64,000 nucleotides of DNA from Phycisphaerales bacterium (GTDB taxonomy: Bacteria; Planctomycetota; Phycisphaerae; Phycisphaerales; UBA1924). Shown here piece after piece: positions 9,082 to 17,668 of this stretch; position 1 is the stretch's first letter, and each line of letters starts with the position of its first letter. Below the pieces are notes generated by a model. It was not told the origin of the DNA. It made no database searches and saw only the letters and a program-made list of their open reading frames with translations. Location of the stretch: assembly GCA_017642965.1 (NCBI GenBank), contig JAEPOJ010000009.1, forward strand, positions 1 to 64,000. The letters are read 5' to 3'. The position numbers and the translations under genes are program-made.

Positions 9082-10136
9082 TCGTCCTGGGGATTGAGTC
9101 GTCGTGCGACGAGACCGCCGCGAGCGTTGTAGTAGACGGTCGTGAGGTCCGATCCAGCATCGTGGCAAGCCAGTACGACCTGCACGAGGAGTTCGGCGGT
9201 GTCGTCCCCGAGATCGCATCGCGAGCCCACGAGCAGCACATGCTGCCCGTTCTGCGCGACGCCATCGACCGTGCCGGGATCCAGCACAGCGACATCGACC
9301 TGATCGCGATCGGGCACCGCCCGGGCCTGATCGGTTCGTTGCTCGTTGGTCTGAGCGCCGCAAAGGCACTCGCCTGGTCGCTGGGCGTTCCACTGGTCGG
9401 GGTCGATCACGTTCATGCGCACCTGTACGCCGGGATGCTCGGACGCGAAGAGCCGGAGTACCCAGCACTCGGTCTGGTCGTCAGCGGGGGGCACACTTCC
9501 CTGTACTCGATGCCTGACGCTCTGAGGGTACAGCGATTGGGATCGACGATCGATGATGCCATCGGCGAGGCATTTGACAAGGTCGCTTCGATACTTGGGT
9601 TGGGGCATCCGGGCGGGCCTGCGATCGATCGACTCGCGCGTGAGGACGGTGCGGACGAGCGTGCGTTCGATTTCCCTGTGTCACGACTCAAAAAGGACTC
9701 GCTCGATTTCAGTTACTCCGGGCTCAAGACTGCCGTGCTCTACGAGGCAAAGGGGCGCCCCGCGCCCCCGGCGCTGCCCGGAAGAGATCCGCTGCCCGCG
9801 CCGGAGGTGCCACCGCTGACGCAAGAACGGATGCGCGACATCGCCGCGAGCTTCCAGCGGGCGGCGGTCCGTGCTCTGGTACTCAAGCTCGGGCGAGCCA
9901 TCGATCGGGTGGAGGGGTGCCGGACCTTGATCGTTGGTGGGGGAGTGAGCGCGAACACGCTTGTGAGATCCGAGATGGCCCGGTTCGCAGAAGACCACGA
10001 TCTGGTACTGATCATCCCACGAATGGAGTACTGCGTTGATAACGCCGCCATGATCGCGGGGCTCGGGGCAAGGCTGTATGAAAACGGCCAGGCCGACGAT
10101 CTCACACTCTCAGCGATTCCGACAACGGCCTGCTGA
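9078..10136 (+). CDS. tsaD: tRNA N6-adenosine threonylcarbamoyltransferase TsaD
   Basis: Transfers threonylcarbamoyl to A37 of ANN-decoding tRNAs together with TsaB and TsaE. The 352-residue protein begins IVLGIESSCDETAA, has the metal-binding histidines in HVHAHLYAGML, the SGGHTSLY loop and a C-terminal DNAAMIAGLG. The start is the GTG at 9078, overlapping the S41 stop (GTGA). An ATG upstream (9015) would only add non-homologous residues. The following gene begins 1 nt after its stop. Confidence 0.93.
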   Translation: MIVLGIESSCDETAASVVVDGREVRSSIVASQYDLHEEFGGVVPEIASRAHEQHMLPVLRDAIDRAGIQHSDIDLIAIGHRPGLIGSLLVGLSAAKALAWSLGVPLVGVDHVHAHLYAGMLGREEPEYPALGLVVSGGHTSLYSMPDALRVQRLGSTIDDAIGEAFDKVASILGLGHPGGPAIDRLAREDGADERAFDFPVSRLKKDSLDFSYSGLKTAVLYEAKGRPAPPALPGRDPLPAPEVPPLTQERMRDIAASFQRAAVRALVLKLGRAIDRVEGCRTLIVGGGVSANTLVRSEMARFAEDHDLVLIIPRMEYCVDNAAMIAGLGARLYENGQADDLTLSAIPTTAC

Positions 10137-10137
10137 G

Positions 10138-10689
10138 ATGGATTTCAGCTTCCTCGACAAGCTCGATCAGCCCGTACAGCGCCCTGTTCATCCGGCGGCC
10201 CTCGGGCTCGAAGCACTCATGAAGGAGTGCACCCTGACGCGCGGCAGGACGTCCGGGCCGGGCGGTCAGCACCGCAACAAGGTCGAGACGCACATCACCA
10301 TCACGCACGACCCCACCGGGATCGAGGGGCAGGCAGGGGAGCGTCGCCTCGCCAAGGAAAACCAGCGGGTGGCAGTGAAGCGGCTCCGCCTGAACCTTGC
10401 GACACAGCACCGGGTGCTGGTGCCGGACGGGGAGATCCGGTCGGAACTCTGGAAGTCGCGATGCAGGAACAGGAAGATCGTCTGCGCGGTGCGTCACGAG
10501 GACTTTCCATCGATACTCGCGGAGGCGTTGGACGTGATCGAGGCGTGCGGCTATGACACGCGCAAGGCGTCCGTGCGGTTGCAGTGCTCGGGCTCGCAGC
10601 TGGTCCGCCTGCTCGCGGATCACCCGCCAGCGCTCGCGAAGTTCAACGATGAGCGACGTTTACGGTCGCTGCGTCCGCTCAAGCAGTGA
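10138..10689 (+). CDS. Release-factor-like peptidyl-tRNA hydrolase with GGQ motif
   Basis: The 183-residue protein carries a class-I release-factor catalytic domain (SGPGGQHRNKVET around residues 39-51) but no codon-recognition domain. That domain architecture is like ArfB/YaeJ or related ribosome-rescue hydrolases. The C-terminus is basic and helical, and lacks an obvious ArfB-like tail. It starts 1 nt after tsaD, so it is co-transcribed with a tRNA-modification gene. Ribosome rescue is inferred from the domain only. Confidence 0.78.
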   Translation: MDFSFLDKLDQPVQRPVHPAALGLEALMKECTLTRGRTSGPGGQHRNKVETHITITHDPTGIEGQAGERRLAKENQRVAVKRLRLNLATQHRVLVPDGEIRSELWKSRCRNRKIVCAVRHEDFPSILAEALDVIEACGYDTRKASVRLQCSGSQLVRLLADHPPALAKFNDERRLRSLRPLKQ

Positions 10690-10707
10690 TTTTTCGCGGA
10701 TCGCGGG

Positions 10708-10713
10708 TACACT
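10708..10713 (+). promoter_or_regulatory. -10-like hexamer TACACT before hflX
   Basis: TACACT ends 8 nt before the ATG at 10722. No Shine-Dalgarno lies between, so hflX is probably leaderless or nearly so. Confidence 0.48.
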
Positions 10714-10721
10714 ACAGGTCC

Positions 10722-12206
10722 ATGCCAGAACCCAAAGAACGTCAGAGTATTAAGGTCCAGGCCGAGCGGGCGGTGCTGGCCGCGGTCCGGTTGCCCGAAT
10801 CGAAGTTCGATGAGCGCGATCCCTTCGGAGAGCTGCGCGAGCTGTCGCGTCAGGCCGGCGCGGTGGTCGTCGGCGAGATCGAGCAGCGCCGCGATCGCCC
10901 CGAGGCGGGCACGTACATGGGCACGGGCAAGATCGAAGAGCTCAAGGGGATGTGCGAAGCGCTCAACGCGAAGACGATCATCTTCGATCACGACCTCTCC
11001 CCCAAGCAGATCGCCAAGATCGAGCAGATGACCGAGCGCAAGGTGCTCGATCGCTCGGAGCTGATCCTCGACATCTTTGCATCACGAGCAACCACACACG
11101 AGGCGAAGCTGCAGGTCGAGATCGCCCAGCTCGAGTACACCTACCCGCGACTCCGCGCGATGTGGTCGCACCTCGAGCGAATCGTCGGATCGGGTGGCAT
11201 CGGGGGCGTGGGGACACGCGGCCCGGGTGAGCAGCAGCTCGAGATCGACCGAAGATTGGTCCAGCGCCGCAAGACCCAGCTCAAGCGAGAGCTCGAAGAG
11301 ATCCAGGCTCGCAAGCGTCGCGCGGTCGAGAAGCGGAACAACGACTACTTCACCGTCGGCCTCGTCGGATACACCAACGCGGGCAAGAGCACCCTCTTCA
11401 ATACACTCACGCAGGGCGGCGCGTACGCGGACAACCGGGTCTTCGCGACCCTGATGACACGAACGCGCGAGTGGGATCTGGGCGGCGGGCACAACGTCAT
11501 GCTGTCCGACACGGTCGGATTCGTTCGTGACCTACCGCACCACCTCGTTGCTTCGTTCCGCGCAACGCTCGAAGAAGCCACGCACGCGGACCTCCTGCTG
11601 GTGCTGCTGGACGTATCGGATCCGAGCTCCGAACTCCACTACGAGACCGTGATGGGCACGCTCGAGGAGCTGTTCGAGGAGGTCGAGCAGCGAGAGATCA
11701 AGCGTGCCGAGGAAGCGAAGCGGGACGGCGCAGGAGATATCAAGCGTTACGAGCGCCCGGACCTCCTGGTCGTACTCAACAAGGCCGACAAGGACGAGGT
11801 CGACGAGCAGGACCTCCTGTACTGGCAATCACGGTCTGTCGGTGCCATCCCGCTGTGCTCGCTTCCGGGTGATCCGGACGCCGAGGCGCTCCCGATGGGG
11901 CAGCTGGAGCTCATCGAACGGGTCAAGGCGATCTCGATCGGTGAGATCGAAGAGCTCGACATCACGGTGCCACTGAGCGACTCGAAAACGATCCACACCA
12001 TCGAAAACCGGACCGAGATCCTCAACAGAGAATACGCGGAAAAGACGGTCACGCTCCGCACCCGCATTGGCAAGAACCAGCTCGCGAAGCTGCGTTCAGC
12101 GGGTGCGAAGATGTGGGTGATGCACACCGATGGCGAGCCGTATTACAGGGACGATGAAAAACACGGCTGGGTGTATGACCCAGCCGCGATCGATATCGAT
12201 TTCTGA
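10722..12206 (+). CDS. hflX: Ribosome-associated GTPase HflX
   Basis: HflX splits stalled or stressed 70S ribosomes. The 494-residue protein has the N-terminal HflX domain (GTYMGTGKIEEL, LSPKQIAKIEQM), the glycine-rich linker GSGGIGGVGTRGPGE, and a GTPase domain with G1 GYTNAGKST, G3 DTVGFVRDLPHHLV and G4 NKADKDE. The start follows a -10-like box. It converges with the DUF1015 gene, 10 bp apart. Its position after a rescue-type GGQ protein makes a translation-quality-control neighbourhood. Confidence 0.92.
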   Translation: MPEPKERQSIKVQAERAVLAAVRLPESKFDERDPFGELRELSRQAGAVVVGEIEQRRDRPEAGTYMGTGKIEELKGMCEALNAKTIIFDHDLSPKQIAKIEQMTERKVLDRSELILDIFASRATTHEAKLQVEIAQLEYTYPRLRAMWSHLERIVGSGGIGGVGTRGPGEQQLEIDRRLVQRRKTQLKRELEEIQARKRRAVEKRNNDYFTVGLVGYTNAGKSTLFNTLTQGGAYADNRVFATLMTRTREWDLGGGHNVMLSDTVGFVRDLPHHLVASFRATLEEATHADLLLVLLDVSDPSSELHYETVMGTLEELFEEVEQREIKRAEEAKRDGAGDIKRYERPDLLVVLNKADKDEVDEQDLLYWQSRSVGAIPLCSLPGDPDAEALPMGQLELIERVKAISIGEIEELDITVPLSDSKTIHTIENRTEILNREYAEKTVTLRTRIGKNQLAKLRSAGAKMWVMHTDGEPYYRDDEKHGWVYDPAAIDIDF

Positions 12207-12216
12207 TGCGAGGTGC

Positions 12217-13557
12217 TCAGGAGAGCGGGTTGATCCACAAGCCGGTCGCGAGCTTGGGGTAGAAGAACGTCGATTTCTGCGGCATGAGCTCGCCGGCACG
12301 CGAGATATCACGCACGGCCTCAAGCGGTGTTGGGCGAACGATGATCGCGAGCTGCGGCTTGCCGCCGCCCGCGATCGACGAGCCGGTTTCCTCGCCCTTG
12401 CCGATCGCGAGGACCTCGTCGATCGAATGGGGGAAGGCCCACTTGACGGGCTCACCGTTGTTGAGCTCGGGCTGGCAGATTTCCTCAACGATCAGGTGCT
12501 GGATGAGCGCGACGTCGAGCGTGCGCCAGGCCTCGGATTGCTTGGGGAACTGGGCGTCGAGCGGGTCGTTGACCGCCGGCCAGGCACCGAAGCAGAGCCC
12601 GGTCGCGTAGTCGTAGATGCCGAACACGTTCACGGTGTGCTCACGTTCAGCGAGCGAGGCCATCTGCGATTCGAACGTGTGCGGGTCGTTGTCGATCGCC
12701 TCGATGTTGAGGATGCCCTGCGCCGCCTCGATGAACTTCTCGATGGTGTAGTTCTCCATCCCACCAAGGACACGATGGGTCGGGCCGATCGCGAGCCCGG
12801 GATCGGACATCGAAACCAGGACGTACATCGTCCGGCGTGCGGGATGATCCGCTGGGACATCGCCGAGCGACTCGAGGTAGTTGAGCGCCGTGTTGTAGCG
12901 GTGGTGCCCGTCTGCTACGAAAATGTCTTCGCCCTCGAGCGCCTGCTGGTAGGAGCGGATGGTCTCGTCGTCGTCGATGGTCCAGATTTCCTGGCTGATC
13001 CCGTCACCCATATCCGCGGTCATGTCCGGATCACGCGATTCCATGACGGAGTGGATGATCCTGACCGCTTCGCCGTCCTCGTCGGGGTGGAGACCGAAGA
13101 TCGGTGAGGTCTGGCACCCCGTTGCTTTCATCAGCGCCATCCGGTCTTCCTTGGGGCCGCCAAAGGTCTGCTCGTGCGCGAGGATCCCGCCGCCGTCCCG
13201 GTTCCCGAAGGGAACGGTGTCGACCGCGGCGACCATGCCGCAGCGCTGGTACTTCTCGCCCTGGAACTCGAAGCTCTGGCGGTACGCATAGATCGCGGGC
13301 TTGTCCGACTGGGACATCACGCCGGACTCGATCATGGACGCGAGCTTGCTCGCGGATGCCGCGTAGGCCTCATTCGGTCCCAGTTCTTTCGCGGGGACGT
13401 GGGGGAGATCGACGCCGACGATGTTGTTCTCGTTCTTGTCGAGCAGCGCCTGCTTCTGATTCAGATCAAGGACGTCGTACGGCGGCGCGATCAGATCGCT
13501 GACGTCGCCCTTGCCGTGGTTGTACTGGACCGCTCGGAACGGATGGATTGCGGGCAT
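12217..13557 (-). CDS. DUF1015 family protein
   Basis: The 446-residue protein begins IHPFRAVQYN and DLIAPPYDVL, and has the ADGHHRYNTALNY segment (near residue 219) typical of DUF1015, a conserved cytosolic family of unknown biochemical function. Length matches the family. AAGGAA lies 7-8 nt before the ATG at 13557, so it has a normal ribosome site. A TATGAT on the - strand (13642-13647) may be its -10 element. It diverges from purQ. Confidence 0.82.
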   Translation of the reverse strand: MPAIHPFRAVQYNHGKGDVSDLIAPPYDVLDLNQKQALLDKNENNIVGVDLPHVPAKELGPNEAYAASASKLASMIESGVMSQSDKPAIYAYRQSFEFQGEKYQRCGMVAAVDTVPFGNRDGGGILAHEQTFGGPKEDRMALMKATGCQTSPIFGLHPDEDGEAVRIIHSVMESRDPDMTADMGDGISQEIWTIDDDETIRSYQQALEGEDIFVADGHHRYNTALNYLESLGDVPADHPARRTMYVLVSMSDPGLAIGPTHRVLGGMENYTIEKFIEAAQGILNIEAIDNDPHTFESQMASLAEREHTVNVFGIYDYATGLCFGAWPAVNDPLDAQFPKQSEAWRTLDVALIQHLIVEEICQPELNNGEPVKWAFPHSIDEVLAIGKGEETGSSIAGGGKPQLAIIVRPTPLEAVRDISRAGELMPQKSTFFYPKLATGLWINPLS

Positions 13558-13651
13558 CGCTGGGTTCCTTGTTCATCGCCTCATGAGGCGCAAGATTCGA
13601 AAAAATGGGATCGTCCCCGCGCTCAAAGACGCGTCAGCCCGATCATAGCGC

Positions 13652-13668
13652 CCAGCCCGTTGGGCTGG
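13652..13668. other. Short hairpin in the DUF1015-purQ divergent region
   Basis: A 7-bp perfect stem (CCAGCCC/GGGCTGG) with a 3-nt loop and no adjacent T-run. It lies between the two divergent promoters. It could be a leader hairpin of the DUF1015 mRNA or a protein site. Confidence 0.3.
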
Positions 13669-13716
13669 AACTCGCGTCGCTGAGAATCAGGGCAAGCCCG
13701 CACTCGTGCTCGGGTC

Positions 13717-13722
13717 TAGGAT
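13717..13722 (+). promoter_or_regulatory. -10-like hexamer TAGGAT before purQ
   Basis: TAGGAT ends 5 nt before ATG 13728. No ribosome site fits between, so a leaderless transcript is inferred. Confidence 0.5.
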
Positions 13723-13727
13723 TGATC

Positions 13728-14525
13728 ATGAGCACGCCCAGCGCACTGGTTATCCGCACCGCGGGAATCAACTCGGAAGTCGAACTCTGCAGGGCGTTTA
13801 CGCTCGCGGGTGCGAAGGTGGAGCTTCTCCACCTCGATCACCTGATCAAGGACCCGACACAGATCAGAGGTTTCGATCTGATCGGGTTCCCCGGCGGGTT
13901 CTCCTACGGCGACGACATCAGCTCAGGGCGCATCATGGCGATGCACACCCGACAGAAGCTGCTGCCTGAGCTGATCGCTGCAGCGGACCGTGGCGTCCCG
14001 ATGATCGGCATCTGCAACGGCTTCCAGGTCCTCACCCAGATCGGGCTCCTCCCAGGACTGGACGCTGATCGGAGCGCCAGTGTCGCGTTGTGCGAGAACA
14101 CGAGCGGACGATTCCAGGACGACTGCGTTGCCATCGAGCCGAACCCGGACTCGCCATGCATCTGGACGCGTGATCTGGTTGAACGTGCAAACGCGCAGGG
14201 CGAAGAGCACGAGCTGCTCATGACGATCGGGCATGGCGAAGGGCGCTTCGTCACCAAGAACAATGCGGTGCTCGAGCAGCTCCGCGGCAACCACCAGATC
14301 GCCCTCCGCTACCGCGATGACGTGAACGGCTCGGTGGATCGGGTCGCGGGCATCTGCGACCCCAGCGGGCGAATCATGGGGCTGATGCCGCACCCCGAGC
14401 GCATGCTCGACTGGAACCGTCATCCGTACTGGACGCGTCTTCCGCGGAGCGTGCGTGAGTCTCCGGCACCTGGGTTGGGGATGTTCATCAGCGCCGTCGA
14501 GGCGGTGAGCACCCAGGCCGTATGA
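13728..14525 (+). CDS. purQ: Phosphoribosylformylglycinamidine synthase, glutaminase subunit PurQ
   Basis: Supplies ammonia to PurL in purine synthesis. Class-I glutamine amidotransferase: GFPGGFSYGDD near the N-terminus, the nucleophile Cys96 in IGICNGFQ, and the His/Glu pair in MPHPERM. At 265 residues it is slightly longer than the small PurQ of gram-positives. It heads a tight operon with coaD, a thioesterase and purN. The start is fixed by a -10-like box just upstream; an open frame from 13605 has no homology in its first 41 codons. Confidence 0.92.
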   Translation: MSTPSALVIRTAGINSEVELCRAFTLAGAKVELLHLDHLIKDPTQIRGFDLIGFPGGFSYGDDISSGRIMAMHTRQKLLPELIAAADRGVPMIGICNGFQVLTQIGLLPGLDADRSASVALCENTSGRFQDDCVAIEPNPDSPCIWTRDLVERANAQGEEHELLMTIGHGEGRFVTKNNAVLEQLRGNHQIALRYRDDVNGSVDRVAGICDPSGRIMGLMPHPERMLDWNRHPYWTRLPRSVRESPAPGLGMFISAVEAVSTQAV

Positions 14526-14545
14526 CTCAGCGATCGGAGCGTGAT

Positions 14546-15058
14546 ATGAGCGAAAGCGCCGTGTATGCCGGGAGCTTCGATCCGCCAACGAACGGGCACG
14601 TATGGATGATCGAGCAGGGCGCCCGTCTCTTCCAGAAGCTGATCGTCGCGGTCGCGCGGAATCCCGAGAAGGGCTACAGCTACCCGCTCGAGCAACGCGA
14701 GCTGTGGCTGCGGGAGATCTGCTCGGCATACGAGAACGTCGAGGTCGCGGTCATCGAGAACCAGTTCCTCGCGCACTACGCGGCGACGGTGAACGCTCGA
14801 TTTGTGATCCGTGGGATCCGAAACGAGGCGGACTACCAGTACGAGCGGGGCATGCGGTATGTCAACTCGGACCTGAACCCGAATCTGACCACGGCATTCC
14901 TGATGCCACCTCGCGAGCTGTGCGAGCTCTCATCGAGCTTTGTCAAGGGCATGATCGGCCCGGACGGCTGGGCACCGGTTGTTGAGAACTATGTGCCCAA
15001 GTGTGTGTTCAAGGATCTGCGCCACGAGGCGGAAACCGGGGAGATGCTCGATGGGTAA
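14546..15058 (+). CDS. coaD: Pantetheine-phosphate adenylyltransferase CoaD
   Basis: Penultimate step of coenzyme A synthesis (4'-phosphopantetheine plus ATP). The nucleotidyltransferase motif AGSFDPPTNGH is near the N-terminus and IRGIRNEADYQYE, SSSFVKGM follow, all family signatures; 170 residues is normal length. The ATG at 14546 is chosen because GGAG lies 7 nt upstream; an alternative ATG at 14522 overlaps the purQ stop. The gene overlaps the next one by 8 bp. Confidence 0.92.
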   Translation: MSESAVYAGSFDPPTNGHVWMIEQGARLFQKLIVAVARNPEKGYSYPLEQRELWLREICSAYENVEVAVIENQFLAHYAATVNARFVIRGIRNEADYQYERGMRYVNSDLNPNLTTAFLMPPRELCELSSSFVKGMIGPDGWAPVVENYVPKCVFKDLRHEAETGEMLDG

Positions 15059-15500
15059 AGAACATCACGACCCGAGTCAGAACAAGACCCCGCTCGACCA
15101 GAAAGTGATGGCGATGCGGATCGTCACGATGCCCAAGGAGACGAACCCGTACGGGACAATCTTCGGGGGCATCATCCTGAGCTACATCGACCAGGCGGGC
15201 TTTGTGGAGGCACGCCGGCATGGTGATCTCGACTGGGTGACCGCGGCGATCGACAAGGTCGAGTTCCACGCGCCCGTCCACGTGGGCGACATCGTCACCC
15301 TCACGACGTGCACAACACGGTTCGGGCGGACGAGCATCGATGTGCAGGTCGAGGTCGAGGCAGAGCGCTTCAAAACCCACGAGGTCGTGCGTGTCACCAG
15401 CGCACGCCTCACCATGGTCGGCATGCGAAACGGCGTGCCCCACCCGTTCCGCGAGCACCCCATCCAGTGCCCGAGTGATGGCGATGAGGACGTGTCGTGA
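15051..15500 (+). CDS. Acyl-CoA thioesterase, hotdog fold
   Basis: The 149-residue protein matches YciA-type thioesterases: MPKETNPYGTIFGG (with the catalytic Asn/Asp position before YGTIFGG), the long helix SYIDQAGFVEA, and KVEFHAPVHVGDIV. It hydrolyses acyl-CoA to free CoA; chain-length preference is not readable. It overlaps coaD by 8 bp and purN by 4 bp, so it is translationally coupled, linking CoA synthesis with CoA recycling. Confidence 0.85.
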   Translation: MGKEHHDPSQNKTPLDQKVMAMRIVTMPKETNPYGTIFGGIILSYIDQAGFVEARRHGDLDWVTAAIDKVEFHAPVHVGDIVTLTTCTTRFGRTSIDVQVEVEAERFKTHEVVRVTSARLTMVGMRNGVPHPFREHPIQCPSDGDEDVS

Positions 15501-16129
15501 GCTTCGATGACCTCCCCAGATTCCACAGGCCTGCGCGACTCGCGGTCATGCTCTCGGGGTCCGGGCGGACGCTGGACAACCTGATCGAGCGGATTCAGAG
15601 CGGGGAGATCCCCGCGATGATCCCCGTGGTCATCGCTTCCAGAGACTGCCTCGGTGCCCAGAAGGCACGCGACGCCGTCATCGAAACCCACGTGCACGAA
15701 AAACGCCTGGACCCGGCCTGGCTGGACGCGCTCTGCGACACGCACAAGGTCGATCTGATCGTGCTCGCAGGGTACCTCAAGCTTGTTCCGATCTCCGAGC
15801 GAACCCGCAACCGCATCATCAACATACATCCCGCCCTGCTCCCAAACTTCGGCGGCAAGGGCATGCACGGCCACCATGTGCACGAGGCCGTGATCGAAGC
15901 CGCACGGCGGGGTGAGGTGAATGAATCGGGCTGTACGGTGCATTTCGCGGACGATGAGTATGACACGGGCTCCGTCATCGTCCAGAAGCGGTGCCCCGTG
16001 TTCGCGACGGATACGCCCGATGAGCTCGCGGCGAGGGTGTTCAAGCTCGAATGCGAGGCCATGCCGGACGCGATCAAGTTGCTCATCGAACGCAACGAGG
16101 CAGCCGCTCGTGCGAATAACCCGGCATGA
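15497..16129 (+). CDS. purN: Phosphoribosylglycinamide formyltransferase PurN
   Basis: Folate-dependent third step of purine synthesis. The substrate loop MLSGSGRTLDNL is near residue 18, and the catalytic residues are in NIHPALLP (Asn, His) and DEYDTGSVI (Asp). It has 210 residues, normal for PurN. It starts with GTG overlapping the thioesterase stop, and its own stop overlaps the next ATG (ATGA). Being in one operon with purQ supports coordinated purine synthesis. Confidence 0.92.
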   Translation: MSFDDLPRFHRPARLAVMLSGSGRTLDNLIERIQSGEIPAMIPVVIASRDCLGAQKARDAVIETHVHEKRLDPAWLDALCDTHKVDLIVLAGYLKLVPISERTRNRIINIHPALLPNFGGKGMHGHHVHEAVIEAARRGEVNESGCTVHFADDEYDTGSVIVQKRCPVFATDTPDELAARVFKLECEAMPDAIKLLIERNEAAARANNPA

Positions 16130-17580
16130 ACCCCATCAAGCTCATCTCGCTCCTTCTCATGCTCTGCATCGCGCCGGTCTGGGCCGCGCTCGATGAGCCG
16201 AAGCCCTCCCAGCTCGAAGCGAAGGGCGTGATCGCTATGCGATCCGGCGAGTATGAGCAGGCGGAGGAGGTTTTCCGCGAACTCATCGAGCTCCGGCCGG
16301 ATTCCTATGTCGGGCACTACAACCTCGCGGCGGCCCACTGCATGCAGGACGAGGTGCCCGAGGCGATCGCGGCGATGAGCAACGCCATTGCGCTGGGGTT
16401 CACGGACAAGCCGCAGTTATACAGGGATTCGCACGTGGCAGCACTGCGGGCCGACCCGTGGTTCGATGAGCTCATGAACCAGTGGGACGCCCTGATCGAT
16501 GCCCGACGAGCGGCGGACATCACCCTGATCGAAGGGCTCTTCAGGAAGAAGATCGAGTCTCGGACCGATGAGACCCTCCGCTTCGAGCTCCGTTCCGGGC
16601 ACGACCCGGTCGCCACCGACGAGGCCATGGGGGAACTCCAGATGATCGCGGATTGGGCGCACCGCGAGCTGTTCACCGAGCTGCCCGAGCACGATCTGAG
16701 CGACTCGCCCTGGGTCATGATCGGGCTGCCAGACCGGACGGGGTTCGCACGGTGGGCCATCACGGTGTTCGGACCCGAGGTTCGTTCCTCGCTCAGCTCC
16801 GTGGGCGGGGCGTACGAGCACCAGCAGCGTCGACTCGTCGCGCAGGATCTCGGCGCGACGCTGCGGCACGAGTTCGTGCACGTGCTTCATTGGCGGGACA
16901 TGAGCCGGCTCGGGCAGGTGCACGCCCCTTGGATACAGGAGGGGCTGGCCTCGCTCATCGAAGACTACGACAAGCGTGGGGCTAACCCCGAGCCCGTGGC
17001 GTCATGGCGGACCAATATCGTGCAGCGCTTGCTCAAGGCGAATCGCCTCCCATCGATCGAGGACCTCTCTCGGATCGACATGAACTCGTTCACCGCGAAG
17101 CGTCCGCTCGCACAGTATGCCCAGGCACGCGCCGCGATGCTGTGGCTGCTCGATACCAACAAGCTCGATGAGTTCTATCAACATTACTGCGCACACTATC
17201 ATCAGGACCCAACTGGCTACCGGTCAATATTGGCCGTCACTGGCCAGGAGCCGCCAGAGCTGGAGAAGTCGTACCGCGAGTGGGTTCGCTCGCTGCCATC
17301 GGTACCTGAGACCGGCGCAGATCTGAGCGCGACGCTGGGCATCGAGATCGAGAACGGATCGGGCGACGGCGTGGTCGTCAAGGCCCTTCCGGGTGGCGCA
17401 CGCCGCAGAACCGGGCTCAAACTCGGTTCCGTGATCACGCACATCAACGGACGTCCGACCCGAGATCTGTTCGAGCTCATCCGCGTGCTCGGTGATTATG
17501 GACCCGGGCAGCGCGTGACCTTGCACCACCGACGCGGCACGGTGCACACGATCTCCGAGGCGACATTAATCGCAAGATAA
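16126..17580 (+). CDS. Exported TPR-gluzincin-PDZ protein
   Basis: The 484-residue protein has a signal peptide (residues 1-20, ending PVWA), TPR-like repeats (about 25-110), a peptidase-MA-like zinc site HEFVH at residues 248-252 with a downstream WIQEGLAS supplying the third ligand, and a C-terminal PDZ domain (GLKLGSVITHINGRP). A periplasmic metallopeptidase is the simplest reading; the substrate is unknown. It is the last gene of the purQ operon by a 4-bp overlap, although its function seems unrelated. Similar zinc-site architecture occurs at 52191-53240. Confidence 0.75.
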   Translation: MNPIKLISLLLMLCIAPVWAALDEPKPSQLEAKGVIAMRSGEYEQAEEVFRELIELRPDSYVGHYNLAAAHCMQDEVPEAIAAMSNAIALGFTDKPQLYRDSHVAALRADPWFDELMNQWDALIDARRAADITLIEGLFRKKIESRTDETLRFELRSGHDPVATDEAMGELQMIADWAHRELFTELPEHDLSDSPWVMIGLPDRTGFARWAITVFGPEVRSSLSSVGGAYEHQQRRLVAQDLGATLRHEFVHVLHWRDMSRLGQVHAPWIQEGLASLIEDYDKRGANPEPVASWRTNIVQRLLKANRLPSIEDLSRIDMNSFTAKRPLAQYAQARAAMLWLLDTNKLDEFYQHYCAHYHQDPTGYRSILAVTGQEPPELEKSYREWVRSLPSVPETGADLSATLGIEIENGSGDGVVVKALPGGARRRTGLKLGSVITHINGRPTRDLFELIRVLGDYGPGQRVTLHHRRGTVHTISEATLIAR

Positions 17581-17595
17581 GTTTCAAGTTTTACC

Positions 17596-17625
17596 TTGCA
17601 TGACTATTTTTCTCTGTGTTAAGAT
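17596..17625 (+). promoter_or_regulatory. Promoter of the ten-gene secreted-protein operon
   Basis: TTGCAT (17596-17601) and TAAGAT (17620-17625) are separated by 18 nt (17 nt to TTAAGA), so this looks like a housekeeping sigma promoter. Transcription would start near 17632, giving a leader of about 37 nt with AGGAGG at 17655-17660. Confidence 0.5.
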
Positions 17626-17636
17626 GTGCTCGCCCG

Positions 17637-17647
17637 AGCAGTTTGGG
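17637..17647 (+). other. Leader element AGCAGTTTGGG, copy 1
   Basis: Eleven bases identical to 27109-27119, which lies in the leader of another member of the same secreted family. It sits 21 nt before the start codon, upstream of the ribosome site. Possible RNA-binding or sRNA target site; function unknown. Confidence 0.4.
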
Positions 17648-17668
17648 CGACCGCAGGAGGAAGAAGAC

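Noticed and set aside
7753-9468. A 571-codon open frame on the - strand
   Set aside because: It lies antisense to the S41 protease and tsaD, which have full motifs. Its residues are Arg- and His-rich with no family features, as expected from GC-rich antisense frames.
12130-13107. A 325-codon open frame on the + strand
   Set aside because: Antisense to the DUF1015 gene; no family features.
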